Shown: positions 34,673 through 46,305 of the stretch, piece by piece
Layout of the letters: each line of letters begins with the position of its first letter
Position numbering within the stretch: the stretch's first letter is position 1
NCBI GenBank assembly: GCA_008828725.1
Contig: MEHQ01000752.1
Location: forward strand, 183,635-247,634
DNA length: 64,000 nucleotides
DNA from: Saccharina japonica
Taxonomy: Eukaryota; Sar; Phaeophyceae; Laminariales; Laminariaceae
Direction of reading: 5' to 3'
The notes under the pieces: model-generated
Seen by the model: the letters and a program-made list of their open reading frames with translations, nothing else
Database searches by the model: none
Told to the model about the DNA's origin: nothing
Position numbers and translations under genes: made by a program

Positions 34673-36699
34673 CGTCTTTGGTCTACGCACCGACTGGCAC
34701 CACGGACCGACGTTTTGCGGCGAGCTCGTCACGTTCTACATTGGAAGAAATTTTAAGTGTTTCGTTGCGGAGGAATATGATTTTTGCTCCGAAAATCAGA
34801 AGATCATCCATCATCTACCCGACAGGAGCGACATCGGCTCTCTTCATCGATTTTCATAAAGTTCGTTCCACAGGGTTACTACAAGGAGTACTGCTTTCAC
34901 GCTTCTACGCGCGAGGCAGGTAAGGAGAATGCTGTCACGCTTTTGCGCGGATAGTATGTACGAGTATTGAGTCCGGTTTCACGATTCTGTGCGCGAAACT
35001 CGTACTCGTTTCCACGCCGCAATTGCAAAAATAAGCCACAGACTATTTTTGCAATATCGCACGCAAAGCTTTGGTTTCGATACTATGATACTTTGAAGCT
35101 GTAAGCGCGAAACGCGCCACAAAACTATTTCTGCTCATCACATGCGAAGCTAGTTCCACACTACTTCCACGCTGTAAAGCATGAAGAAACGTTTCGAGAC
35201 CGCTATTCTCCGCCAGCACAACTAAAGTTAGTTTCGAGCCGGCTCCATGCTAGTCGCACGCGTTAGGTCGATATCAAAACCGTTTCTTGAAGCTACTATG
35301 CGCGCAGTACGTACAAAAAGATTTTATCCTCGTGCAAGTATCGACGAGTAGACCTACCCGCGCTGCAACGTACACCCAGGTCGTTGACGAATCTGCTACT
35401 TCGCGTAGCATCGGGATGTTACCTCCTGCCTAGATGTAGGCGTCCATTTCCAGCAACGGCTTTGCACTTTTACGCGGAAGCACGGAAGGAAAACTCATCC
35501 TTGCCCACTGTATTTGGCGAGAAGACCAACAAAGCGCTGTATCACCCAGCCAAGTTGTTGATGAAATCGGCTACTCAGCCTGCCACGGGATAGTCAACTC
35601 CTGTCGGTTTATCTGCTACGATCAGCTTCTACATCTACTTCGACTACTGCTGTACGAGCAACGCTTTAACATCACTACCTCAACTTCTGGAAGCATCGAC
35701 GGTCTACCCTGCAGCAATTCATTCAAAAACATATTTTCAAGCTTTTCTTTCAGGATCGGAGACGACAAAATCGCCATCTACGTGCTCACCAGGGTTCAGC
35801 TCAACAGCAACACTACCGAAGCGTTCATCAAGCAGCTGGCCATCACCATCTCCAGCGCATTGGGGACCAGCTACATATTCGGTGACATCTTATCCAAAAC
35901 GTTAACACTGCTCTGGGGGGTTTTGCTCATTTTTTGCAAAACAGGGTGTTCCAACACTTTCTTGTTGCATTCCTGTCGATTTTTCAATATGCACCGCAAC
36001 AAGCGGTACAACCACAACAACAACAACCGGCACTCGCACACTTCGAGCAACACGGCCCAGCACAACCTTACGGACTGACTGCGAGGGCAGGTCTTCACCA
36101 CCTCTTCAGGTCTACATCGCCATCATCAACATCATTTCACAGCCATCATCTACTCGTACATCTTGGTCTGCTCTACTTCTACAAATTCTTCACGACAAGA
36201 ACGTCTACAGAAGATCATCAGCAGCAGCGTCACTTCTTCAACTATACAGCAGTACATCATATCTACACAACACCGGCACGAAAAACGAATATTTTCAGCA
36301 TCACGAGCAGCAACGACTACGACTGCAGCTGTAGTGTCCTGCAGCAGAAGGTTGTTATTTTTCTGTTTTTTCTGTATCTTGGTTTTCGTGGGGGGGGGTA
36401 TATTTTTATACTTTTTCTCTGTTAACTTTGCTTCTTGCTGTACGTAGAGTATTTTCACACGAGTACGTTTTATGTAAGATCAAACATGATGCGCACTGCT
36501 GTATGCCGTCATGGATACACATCTACCTTGTTATCAGTTGTTCTTTAACTTTCCACAGCTTTACTTGGAGTACGTATCCTAAGTACACTCACAATGCTGA
36601 ATGTATTACACACACATCAATCAGTATATAGCTGGACACATACCTGTATACGTCCACGCTTTCTTTACGATTTCGTTCGATTTCTTAGTCCTAGGAGCC

Positions 36700-37630
36700 A
36701 TCCGGGGGCGTAGCATAGGTGCAGTAGATACTTTCTTACGCTTTCTTTGCTAGGATATAGCTCGCTGGTCAACACCACAGCACCACGAGTATATTTTGCG
36801 ATACGATTGCGCCCAACGTAGTCTATTGCCGTACTATCTGTACTCCTAATATTATTGCGAGTACGTACGTACATACATGTACACAACTGAATAGTACACT
36901 TTTCCGCTGTACTCGACGAGCGTCGTCAGTTTCTACTTCGATTTCCTGTTGCTCTAGGTATCAATTCAGGGGCGCGTTGAACACCCAGCAGATGGGTTGA
37001 CGCTTCTTTTCTAGGGTATACATCGCTGGTATCCACACCACGATTTGTTTTCTTCTTTGACTTTGCTTAAACCAGGTGCTACTCTGTAGGATTCATATGA
37101 GTACATACGCACGTCTATACTCCACACTGGACACACGTCACAGTTTTATCAGTTGTCTCTTCGACTATCGAATGTTGATTGCTGGACAAATGAGTATTCA
37201 CACGTACTGGTAGATAGAGTAGGTCATTGTTATTTTTGTCTGGGTACACACCCACCGGCTTTCTTTGTTTCTTCAAGTTTACGTACTATTTCCGTAGCTC
37301 TGTTATTGTAGCATTCAATTGAGGGGGCGGGTTGCAAGTACAGCAGATAACGTTCTACGCTTTTCATTGTAGGTTATGACTCAATGGTCATGCACTATGA
37401 CTCAGTGGTAATGCACAACCACGATTCGCGTTTCTGACATGAGTACAACCATATTACCACCGTCGTCACACGGGACTGAATATGTAGTGAACTTTGTGTT
37501 TACTGTTTTCCATATTGCCGCTGCATTCGTGCAGGGCTGAATAGGTTGTACCATTCTTTCATTATTCACTCGTTCATTTTGATTTTTGAGTATCAGGTTT
37601 TTACACCGTAAGTTACTCTAGGTACTGACT
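36700..37630 (+). repeat. Degenerate internal repeats of LTR element 2
   Basis: Three diverged units begin near 36,706, 36,971 and 37,325. Each has a GGGGCG box, AGCAGAT or AGTAGAT, ACGCTT, TTTCTTTGCTAGG-like and GCTGGT..ACAC, and CACCACGA or ACCACGATT. Periods are about 265 and 354 bp. They occupy the 3' third of the interior, where pol would otherwise be expected. Confidence 0.55.
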
Positions 37631-37645
37631 TTCATCACAGGGGCG

Positions 37646-38198
37646 TGTTAGCATATGGATGTTGAGATCAATACGTATATATTGTGATGTGCAGTCACTA
37701 CGACATGATACGAGTATATGAGTATCTTAGTCTAGATATTCGGGTAGATACAACATGCGGATAGATTACGAGTGTGTCGTACTCGTAGTGCGCTGTATTG
37801 TATGTTCAAAGCATCTCCGTCGGGAACGATGCTGAGAACGTTGCTAGAACGTTACGATAACGTTGTAGAGAACATTTCAGGGAACGGTACATACTACGGT
37901 AGAATGTAACTGTCCGTAGCATGGGCATTGTACCGAGATGATCAGGTGCGGGCATCGCCCACCTCGATCACTCTACTCTCCTATACTCTACTCTACTCCA
38001 CTTTCTACTCTTTTTCTCTTCTCTTCTTCTCCCTTTCCATTGATCTCTCAGATCAATCTTCTTTCCAATATGGCGAAATAAGCGGCTTTTCAAACCATGA
38101 ATATTCTTCTTCACAAATGATCTTCACAGACACTTCCGTGCCACCTCTGCCCTCTCTCTCCACAGAGACAAAGCCTCGACACACGCGTCATTCTTTCA
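37646..38198 (+). repeat. Right LTR of element 2
   Basis: 553 bp, aligned with the left LTR end to end apart from small indels. Preceded by ACAGGGGCG, a short candidate polypurine tract, and followed by the duplicated GCTTC. Confidence 0.9.
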
Positions 38199-38203
38199 GC
38201 TTC

Positions 38204-39640
38204 TATTGATATAAACCCAGAAGCGTACGTTGAAACACCGAAGCAGCACGGAGGTTGTTGGTGAGTTACGCCTCGGACATTCGTGCGTTCAGTACATCAG
38301 TGCAGTTGAGCGTACCTCTCCATCCAGCGTGACGACCTTGTCGGTTACGCAGGCTGGAAGGCCGCCATGTTGCGATTCTTTTGACCCTTCATCCCAGTAT
38401 GCCAAACTCACGTCGGGAACCTACATACATCAAGATACGCACGGTCAAAATGTCGGATGGAAGTACCCAGGCAACACACCCGCAACGGTTGTACAAGCAA
38501 TGGTATGAAAGAGCACCCTCCACGACGGTATCAACAAAATGCTCGAATTTTCAGCGAAATACCTGAGTACGGAGAGCGTTTTCGACGTGCTGCACGTACG
38601 CGCGGTGCCAAGTAGGGAAGAGACAGTTTCCATGATGGCAGTATCCGCCCCACCTGAACAGTTTGTCAAGGAATCCCGGAAAATCCCGTCCGCAATAGTC
38701 GTTTGATTATCGTTCACGGTCATATAGCTAGTTTTGAGACCGAGCAAGCTAAAACAAATTTGGCCGTGAGCAGACGTGCAAACGAAAGGGATCGCATCCC
38801 GCAAGCGATAAACGAAGGACTTGTGTCCCAGAAGAAGGCAGAATTGCGTGGCCATCTTGACGGAGGACAGATCAATACAGGGACATATATATGTGCTCCG
38901 GGGTACCTAGCGCTTTCGATCATAACCGGTTCTACTTCATGTTGTACCTACAGGACAAATGGCCATTTTGCAGCATAACTGAAGGCCGGGCTACAGTATT
39001 ACAGTAAGCCGGGAGCTACCGTATCATAGCTCACCAAGCGAAAGGAGGAGCGAGGTGTGGCTGATCCGGTTCGAACGGCATCAGAGGATTCCCATGATAC
39101 CCCGCGATAACCCAGAAACTGTTGGGGTCTCCGACATGGAGCTCTTGAATACCTCGAAAAGCCCTTGGAATTCATCGGTCACAAGGCATAGGCATAGGGT
39201 GGTACGTAGAGCAAGTATTCCTCTCTGTGCATACGTGTTTAGTGTTATGGGACGAGAGAAGGACCGAAATATGTGCACACCTGCCTATCAGCCCCTCCAC
39301 GATTATGGCAACCTAAACCAGCATTAACATCCCCTTCACGACACACAAACAAAAGAGGAAATCGATCCTGTGGGATAAGACGGTCGTCCACTACTCCCGC
39401 TACGGAAAGTCTACAGTATGCAGGGAGTACTCCTGTTGGTCGGGATGACAAAGGAAGCGCTGAACAAATCGGCCCGATCGGAGGCGAATCCTTTCACAGA
39501 GGCAGAGGCAGAGGTACCCACAGACGCACACGCACATTTTCCTACGCTTAGCCCGAAATTCCCGCACTCGGCGTGTATAGAGCCGGCCAGCGGAAACCCG
39601 ATGGCGAATTTTCCACGACGAAAGAGCTGCGTTTAACTGT
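38204..39640 (-). pseudogene. Degraded coding stretch continuing beyond LTR element 2
   Basis: Protein-like minus-strand runs lie near 38,560-38,760 (TTIADGIFRDSLTN), 39,085-39,200 (TDEFQGLFEVFKSSMS) and 39,290-39,400. By composition and strand they resemble the series left of LTR element 2, and the target duplication GCTTC shows the two sides were once adjacent. Family unknown; broken. Confidence 0.35.
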
Positions 39641-40628
39641 TCTTTTTTTCAACTGGAAGGATAACGGATCTGTGTGTATCCTACATCTCGAGCCACTCGC
39701 GTGTCCTTAATAATAGCTTGCGAAGTGTTTGCTTTGCTGCTGTTCGGGCGGGGTGACCTGTGGGCCTCAATACTGTTGACGTATTATACCTCGGTGTGAG
39801 AGCACCTAGTTGCGAAATATAAATATATTACTACCCGAGCGAGCTGGCAAGAGGGGAAGGCCTCAGCTGGATCGTACGCAACAACTTCACCAGCGTCATG
39901 GATTACACAACGTTCACAACGAAACATACATCCTGGGAGTATAAACGCACGTTCTAGTATTTTCCATCACCTGAAAATATCCTCCAACGGCTTTCTGTGG
40001 CCTTGTTCAGCCCATTGCTCGAGCTGACGTAAGGAGTACCGGGTATTCCTGCGCAAAGCGATGCCGGACAGACGTGCACATCAGTGCAAAATATTATTTC
40101 ACGGTACACAGCTTGTTCCCAGAGGAGTTATGCAAGATTACTGAGCCAGCCCACAGTACTTCGCCATAGCGCGACCGACACGACCAACAAAAGGAAAAGC
40201 CTGCCTCGAATGCCACACACGAAGAAAAACGAGGGACAAAAACAAAACAAATGATAAAGGAAAACAAGCATACCTTCATTTCAACATATAATGCACGAGG
40301 TATCAATACCTTTATTGTGTATTGTGCACTGGCTGCTGTAAAATGTTGCTTGAAGCAATGGAAGGCGTAGGCCGCCAGTGATTGGTCCTCCCCTTCCTAC
40401 CTCCCATCCGTCCGCCCGAAAATTTGAATGCGGGCTGCAAGGTCGCTCGTAACGCAGATGGAAATCAAAGTCGATAATTGCTTCTTTTGGCATGGGCGAA
40501 ACAGCGCAAATTGCGAGGAAAAGAACGTCCAAGCACGAGCCGCGGTGGCACCAGCGTACGTCACCCTGGGCCATCAACCATCGCCTTCAAACCTCTTAAA
40601 TCCATGCAGAACTAAAATAAAGTATCCT
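39641..40628. other. Intergenic, nothing recognised
   Basis: No supported gene or element ends. Short AT-rich and GC-rich stretches alternate. Confidence 0.5.
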
Positions 40629-40755
40629 ACACTAATTCCAAGTATGTTGTCCCCAAATTCGTGGGACCAGTTCTCAACCCATTCAGAACTGAAAGAACTT
40701 ATGCCACACTAATTCCAAGTACTTTGTCCCCAAATTGGTGTGACCAGTTCTTGAG
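40629..40755 (+). repeat. 77 bp tandem duplication
   Basis: Two copies of CACTAATTCCAAGTA followed by TTGTCCCCAAATT and GACCAGTTCT at 40,630 and 40,707. The motif CTAATTCCAAGTGTTT..GTCC also occurs at the left edges of both segmental duplication units (near 4,950 and 16,355), so it belongs to a wider dispersed family. Confidence 0.85.
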
Positions 40756-40885
40756 GGGCTAACCGTGTGCTCCGTCGTCCTGGCGCTGAAAGTTCAAGTA
40801 GCGGTCAAAACTCTGAACATGCTTTGTGAGCTCCGACCGCTCCGCCGCCAAGCTCGGAGCACACACAACTCCCACATCAAGACGA

Positions 40886-40970
40886 GGGGGGGGGGGGGGG
40901 GGCGCACTCATTTGTTGCTTGCCTTAGTCATTTGACCATTGACCACGCATCCCTTCCGAGACGGAGCACC
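40886..40970 (-). repeat. Inverted copy of the poly-C-ended unit
   Basis: Reverse complement of the unit at 29,538-29,625: a G run, then GCACTCATTTGTTGCTTGCC, GTCATTTGACCATTGACCA and CGCATCCCTTCCGAGACGGA. About 75 bp are nearly identical. The flanks of the two copies differ. Confidence 0.88.
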
Positions 40971-42175
40971 GTTCCTACTCCTAATAGAGACGAGGGGGGG
41001 CACGCTCGAAGAGGTTTGATGGCGATCGACGCCCTAGTGGCCGCAATATCGTAACTCGAACGTACGAGGCATGAAAAGAAACGGTGTCACGGGTCCCAAA
41101 TAGGATGCTAGATAATACGTGTTTTTTTATTGTGTCGGCTGCGTTTTCCCTGGCGGCAGCGTGTCAGTTCCCGTTGCTTTCGCAACAAATAATTAGAACT
41201 CTTCAGGAACAAGACCGGTCACGTGCGGCTCTCGTCTGACCCCGGCGGCACGATTAATAGTCACCGGACGTCGCTGGAAGTGACTCTATTTCGCGGGAAC
41301 TGCGATTTCAAACCAAAACGACGACGTACGTACATCGATGACCATTTCGCTTTCGATGGACAAATTGAACGTTTTTCTGGCGATCCACACTTTGAGGCGA
41401 TTCTCCGCTCCTGCAAGCGGTTTCCTCTCTGCCGGGGGGTTGCAGTTGCGAGGACTTGTTTTCGTGCTCTGTGAGAAGTCATCGCCGCAGTGTGTTCGCC
41501 TCTGTGCGGGATACAGCATACTACACAGAGCGTGTGAACTATTTTCGTATGATTTAATATGACTCCCACGTCGGATTGTGCGGGCATCCTTGGAATTTTG
41601 GTTGCGAGAAAAAACAATTTCCTGCGACATGCTGGTTGCGGAACAAAAGGGGCGTATAATCCGTGTTCTGGGTGCGTAGCCTACCCACAACTTTTGCAGC
41701 GCGCTACTGTGAAGGTGGCTGTGGCTTCGTGCATTGGTGTGGGTACCTAAGGAACAAGGGTGACGGCGGGCGAGCGACCGAGAGAGCGGCGACAGCGGGC
41801 GAGCGAAGAGGGCGGCCCATATCCGCCGTGGTCGACCGAGCGGCGTTGGGCGCGCGGTCGACCGAGCGGCGGCGGGTGCGACGGATATGGCACAGCACCA
41901 ATTAATACCAGTCTTACCGCACGACGAGACATATCCAGCAATGGTTCATTCAGCAGCAGGGACTAATACATAATGTACTAAGTGGTACCCCGAATAACTG
42001 GTCCACGATCCACACCCGATAACGCAATCGACAGAGCAGGTAAATTGACACACTATATGCCGGCATCCACGCGGAGCCCTTGTAGCCGGCAAGAAAATCC
42101 AAAGGCGATCCACCCACTAACTACAACAATAAACAGTAGGGTGCTTCCAGTGTACAGCACCACAGCATTACGTAC
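40971..42175. other. Intergenic with GC-rich foldback
   Basis: No supported gene. At 41,817-41,891 a GC-rich foldback starts CCATATCCGCCG and ends GCGACGGATATGG, and contains GTCGACCGAGCGGCG twice. The rest shows nothing recognisable. Confidence 0.5.
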
Positions 42176-42201
42176 AGTAGTAGTAGTAGTAGTAGGAGTA
42201 A

Positions 42202-42284
<83 letters not shown>

Positions 42285-42287
42285 TAT
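42176..42287 (+). repeat. (TAG)n microsatellite
   Basis: About 110 bp of TAG repeat, the reverse complement of the CTA array at 17.7-18.5 kb. Followed at 42,410-42,530 by a looser AGC/AGT-rich tract. Confidence 0.95.
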
Positions 42288-43417
42288 GTATAGTGGTAAC
42301 AGTAACATGGTATGGAACTATCAACGGCCAGCGGGAACAGTAGTACACTTATATGTGCATGGTGCAGCAACAAGTATACCCACCCACTACAACATGTTAC
42401 AGTGCACAGCAGTGCGTACAGCAGTAGCACCAGCAGCAGCAGCAGCAAGTAGCAGTAGCAAGTAGCAGTAGCAGGGAGTAGTACCAGTAGTACTGTAGTA
42501 GGAGTAGCAGTAGCAGTAGCGTAGTAGTAGCTACAGAGGGGGGTGATGTGGAAGACAGGTCGTAGATACCTATCGTAGATCTCGTACACGCATGCGCGAG
42601 AGGACACGTCACCGGTCAGGCAATATACGATCCTGGGTCGCGAGCGGTGTCACCCGCGTACATGGATACGAGTACATACAATAGTATTTTACATCTTAAA
42701 ATACAAATGTATAAATACCTATACGTATACCTGGTAGGTACGAGTACTCGGGGCGTCGTTCGGCGAACGTGCTGACCCCGTTTGGTGATCCCGAGCACGC
42801 TGAAGACGCGGGAATAATTCCCGCGGAAATGTATTTTTCTTCAATAGTTTCGGTTTGCGCGGTATTTTGGAAATCGATATTTCCACGGGATTTTACGGCA
42901 CGGGAACGGGAAACCACGGGAAATCAGCTACTTCCACGAAATCTGTTTGGACGGGAACGGGAGATCAAGATTTCTTCAGGAACTGTTTAGATAGGATCAC
43001 GGGAACGATATTTGCACGGGAACGGGAAAAAGTCCAGTTCCCAATCCAGTTCCCGTGAAATCCTGCGGGAATTTTCCTGAGGAAGGCCTTGCTTTTTTTG
43101 GGACTCTTCGAAAAAACATATATTGATTTTAGGGTGGAAAAAAAATGACTTGAAATTAGTGTGTAACAAAAAGTATTTTGAAATTAGAGTGTGGATATTT
43201 TTACTTGATTTTAGTGAAAGGGTTAAATCTAAATGTCCGCGGAGAATATTTTTTTCGGGAAATACTCGAACTCATGCAATAAGATCGAGGGGGCTCTGCT
43301 GCTGGCGGCAATGTACGCGCGGCGCCCCTCTCTCCACCAGCCCGGCACCGACTCCGCCCTGACGAGGCCAGCCACACTCTCCGTCCCTGTCTCCCCCGAC
43401 GACCGCCTCGAATTTTG
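42288..43417. other. Intergenic with minisatellite tracts
   Basis: Holds the ACGGGAACGGGA tract listed separately. At about 43,119-43,215 there are three inverted units related to the 29 bp array at 46.3 kb (GACTTGAAATTAGTGTG-type). A GC-rich stretch lies at 43,300-43,410. No gene supported. Confidence 0.5.
42895..43065 (+). repeat. ACGGGAACGGGA degenerate repeat tract
   Basis: ACGGGAACGGGA recurs near 42,900, 42,953 and 43,017, with CACGGGAA variants between and an inverted CAGTTCCCGTGAAA near 43,060. The spacing is irregular, so this is a loose cluster rather than a clean tandem array. Confidence 0.6.
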
Positions 43418-44218
43418 CAGGCTGGTTCAAGCACACCACCCAAAATGTATTCAGTAGCCAATGTCCACGCCGTTTTTTGGAGATATACCCTGAAATTTGG
43501 CACACGTGTTTTATGCACCCTATCCGAGCTTTTAACGGGTGGGTTTTGTTTTTGTTTTCCGCCAGATATTGTTCGTTTCGTGTTTTGTGGGGAAATTTGG
43601 GTCATAAGAGAAGATCCGAATTTCCGGCGAAAAAAACAAAAAAAAAAAACACCCATTCGTAAAAGTCTCGGGTAGGGCGCATAAACACGTGTGCCAAATT
43701 TCAGGGTCTATCCCCAAAAAACGGCGTGTGCCAAATTTCAGGGTCTATCCCCAAAAAACGGCGTGGACATTAGGACTTTTGTGCGGTAAAAGTGCAAAAA
43801 TAGGCGTTGCCTTGTAATTACTTAGTTCCAGTATATAATCGATTTTGGGCGTTAAATATGACTTAATATGGTCATACGCAGTCAGATCTTCGAATATTTG
43901 CGTGAAACATTGTACAAACATAAGCATGCCTTGGACCACCTGGAAGCGGCTCGTTCAGAAAAAAAAATCGGAAAAAAAATACATATTCCTACGGAAACGC
44001 TGACTATTGTTGACCTCTTTGAAGGCCTGTAATTGGTCGGGCCACATCTTCGGCGGTAGCGCCAGTTCTAGGTCCTTGAACAAAAAACTGGCGATGTTGC
44101 GCTCCTCCACTGTTCATGGCGGTCATTATGATACCAAATATGTGACATTGGAGTTGCTATTGCATGCGGCATTCGTGACTGACGAAAATTGTGGTGATAT
44201 GCCTGAACCAGCTCGTAC
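43418..44218 (+). mobile_element. TIR element, copy B (about 0.8 kb, non-autonomous)
   Basis: Direct relative of copy A (3,941-4,711), sharing the ends CAGGCTGGTTCAAG and CCTGAACCAGCTCG and about 450 bp of internal sequence (for example GTGACATTGGAGTTGCTATT). A short internal duplication near its right foldback arm repeats CAAATTTCAGGGTCTATCCC. No coding capacity and no clear target duplication. Confidence 0.65.
43463..43769. repeat. Foldback inside TIR element B
   Basis: Arms start GTCCACGCCGTTTTTTGGAG and end with the complement GGCGTGGAC around a T-rich/A-rich centre. The right arm carries an extra tandem copy of about 40 bp not seen in copy A. Confidence 0.85.
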
Positions 44219-46305
44219 TTATATACAGCCACACACAGACACCCCGCAAACGAAAGCACAGCAGCCGCAGGGAGCCGGGGGCGCCCGTCGTGCCCGGTCG
44301 AGCGCGGGCCGGCGCGCCACCCGAGGGCCGGTTTCGCCCCTGGCGCACCCCAGCACACCCCACAGGTAGACAACAGAACATGCAGCGAGCACGACTGTTT
44401 ATTTTTTCATCATGCGTTTTTTGTGTGTTTCTTGCCGGGAGTACTGGAGCAGGCAATGACACAGCAGCGCAGCACTGCAGAGAGCATGTTACAGCACAAC
44501 CTCATTGTTACAACCCTGCTGCCCAGCAGCACAGCAGGCATCACACCATGCATCCGCGTGCCATAAATCCGTGCTGTACAGTAGTGGCGATTTGCATTTG
44601 TCGGAGCCTGCGATCTTCCAAACTCGTGGTACCTGCAGATCGATGCTCATGTACGAATCTCTCCGCTGTCCTGAAATGTAAGCAACGTTTGTTGATTAAA
44701 CATATATACCAACTGTCCTTACACTTCCGGACAGAGAGGTACAGCACTGCCTGTGCGCCTCCGAAACAGATCTGTGCTGTGCACTACTTTGTTGTTGCTG
44801 CGACTCGTTGCTTTCATAGGAGCCAGCAATCCATCGGCAAACCGCACCACCACCACCTCTCTCTTGCGTGTTGCTGCTGTTGATGGGCTCCATGCGTCTT
44901 CCATGCGTCATGCGTGTGCCCTGCATGCTGCATGCCGACGGATCGATCACACGGGTCTTCGGGCGGTTTTTCTCCAAAAACGAACAATATTTATTTCTGG
45001 AAAATAATCACGTAACATGTACGTATAGTCGATCATGGCCGAAAATTCCAATAATTCTCCAGCACCAAGGTGCACTTTTCTCAGGATGTGATATGTTGTT
45101 CCGACATCTGAAGATACCGGCATACGGCCTGTTGTCCACAGCATCTTTTGTTCTGTGAAAAACTAAAAAATAAATGTTTCTTCCGTCTTTAACTTAAAAA
45201 AACACAAAATACTTCTTCGCTTAGCTGTGGGTGTTACAGTTTTCAGAAGACAAATTAAACTACGGCAATCGGCGCCTCTTGGCCTTCCGAAGCGGAGTTT
45301 GTTTTTAAAACATAATATATAAAAAATTGACGGAGCTACGGCCAAACAACCGGATCTGGAAGGTCAGCTCCTTCGCTTGATTGAGAGGTACTGACCGAAC
45401 AGTTTTCAAATAAAAGGCTGGAAACGATCTGTCTCGTCATTACGTCGGTGGGATTTTTTGGTTGGTTTCAATCACATAAATATTCCAGGAGATGTATAGG
45501 ATTTATCCCGAAACGGCTGATTTTGGCCAATTTTGGCCAGTCTTGGTGTTTTTTTTCTTGATGCTGTGTTGCATGATTGCGATTTTTTTTTTTCGTTCAA
45601 AATCTCAGCATCGATTCGTCTTGTATTTGCGATCACGAATATACAATTTTCAATGTTCAGCTTTATTTGTTAAACTCGGTATAGTATAAAACGTGAATGG
45701 AAATAATGTCCCGGATGGACCATACGGTCCGACTACGAGTATAAAACGTGAATTCGAATCCCGGACATTTCTTCTGTTTCCTTTCGTTGTTTGGCATGCA
45801 GGTATGTATACAAGTACGGCTGTTGTTTTTTTACTGCTATTTATTATCGAGCTCTGTCTCTTTTCAAATGCCCGGGTACTCGTGAGGACAACTACAGCAG
45901 TACATACGATTAGTACTCTGGGAATCTCTGTCATCACACGTATAACGGGCACGAGTGGGTATATTGAGGGCCCTCTGTAATTGTATGGCGTGTAGTATGT
46001 AATACTAAAACCCATGCATATATATATATATAGTTGTACGTAATGATATGGCAGTTTAACTAATTATCAGTACTCGTAGACACTAAAAAAATGGCGTTGA
46101 CTATGTACACCCGACTGAAAGCTAACAAGAAACAGCTGATATGAGTACCCGGATATTTTTTCAGGGATTTGGCAAGTACTCGTTGGCCGCGAGCACTCGC
46201 AGGGGTACAACTGATTTGTTGTGTGTACCGGTAGTTGTGTGGGTTTTTTTTTCGTTTCCTCCCTTATTTCGTTTGGAATGTAGTACGTATATACGAGTAC
46301 GTGTT
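44219..46305. other. Intergenic, nothing recognised
   Basis: A GC-rich island at about 44,270-44,365, CAGCA-rich sequence to about 44,550, and AT-rich sequence beyond. TATAAAACGTGAAT.GAA is repeated near 45,685 and 45,740. No gene or element ends supported. Confidence 0.45.

Larger units (their letters stand above)
34114..38198 (+). mobile_element. LTR element 2 (4.09 kb, copia-type priming, no pol seen)
   Basis: Fossil LTR element with direct LTRs of about 547 and 553 bp, TG...CA ends (TGTTAGCAT to TCTTTCA) and a perfect 5 bp target duplication, GCTTC, at 34,109-34,113 and 38,199-38,203. GGTTATGAGCC follows the left LTR immediately. It is complementary to the anticodon arm of eukaryotic initiator tRNA-Met, the half-tRNA priming known for Drosophila copia and some Ty1/copia relatives. 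The LTRs differ by roughly 7 percent by eye, so it is of moderate age and close to LTR element 1. The roughly 3.0 kb interior has no recognisable gag or pol and holds several degenerate repeats, so it reads as a non-autonomous copia-type derivative. Confidence 0.87.

Noticed and set aside
28335-40970. Poly-C-ended repeats as the terminal inverted repeats of a Polinton-like element
   Set aside because: Only about 75 bp match, flanks differ, several units are tandem on one side, and no capsid, polymerase or integrase motif was recognised. Kept only as an open question.
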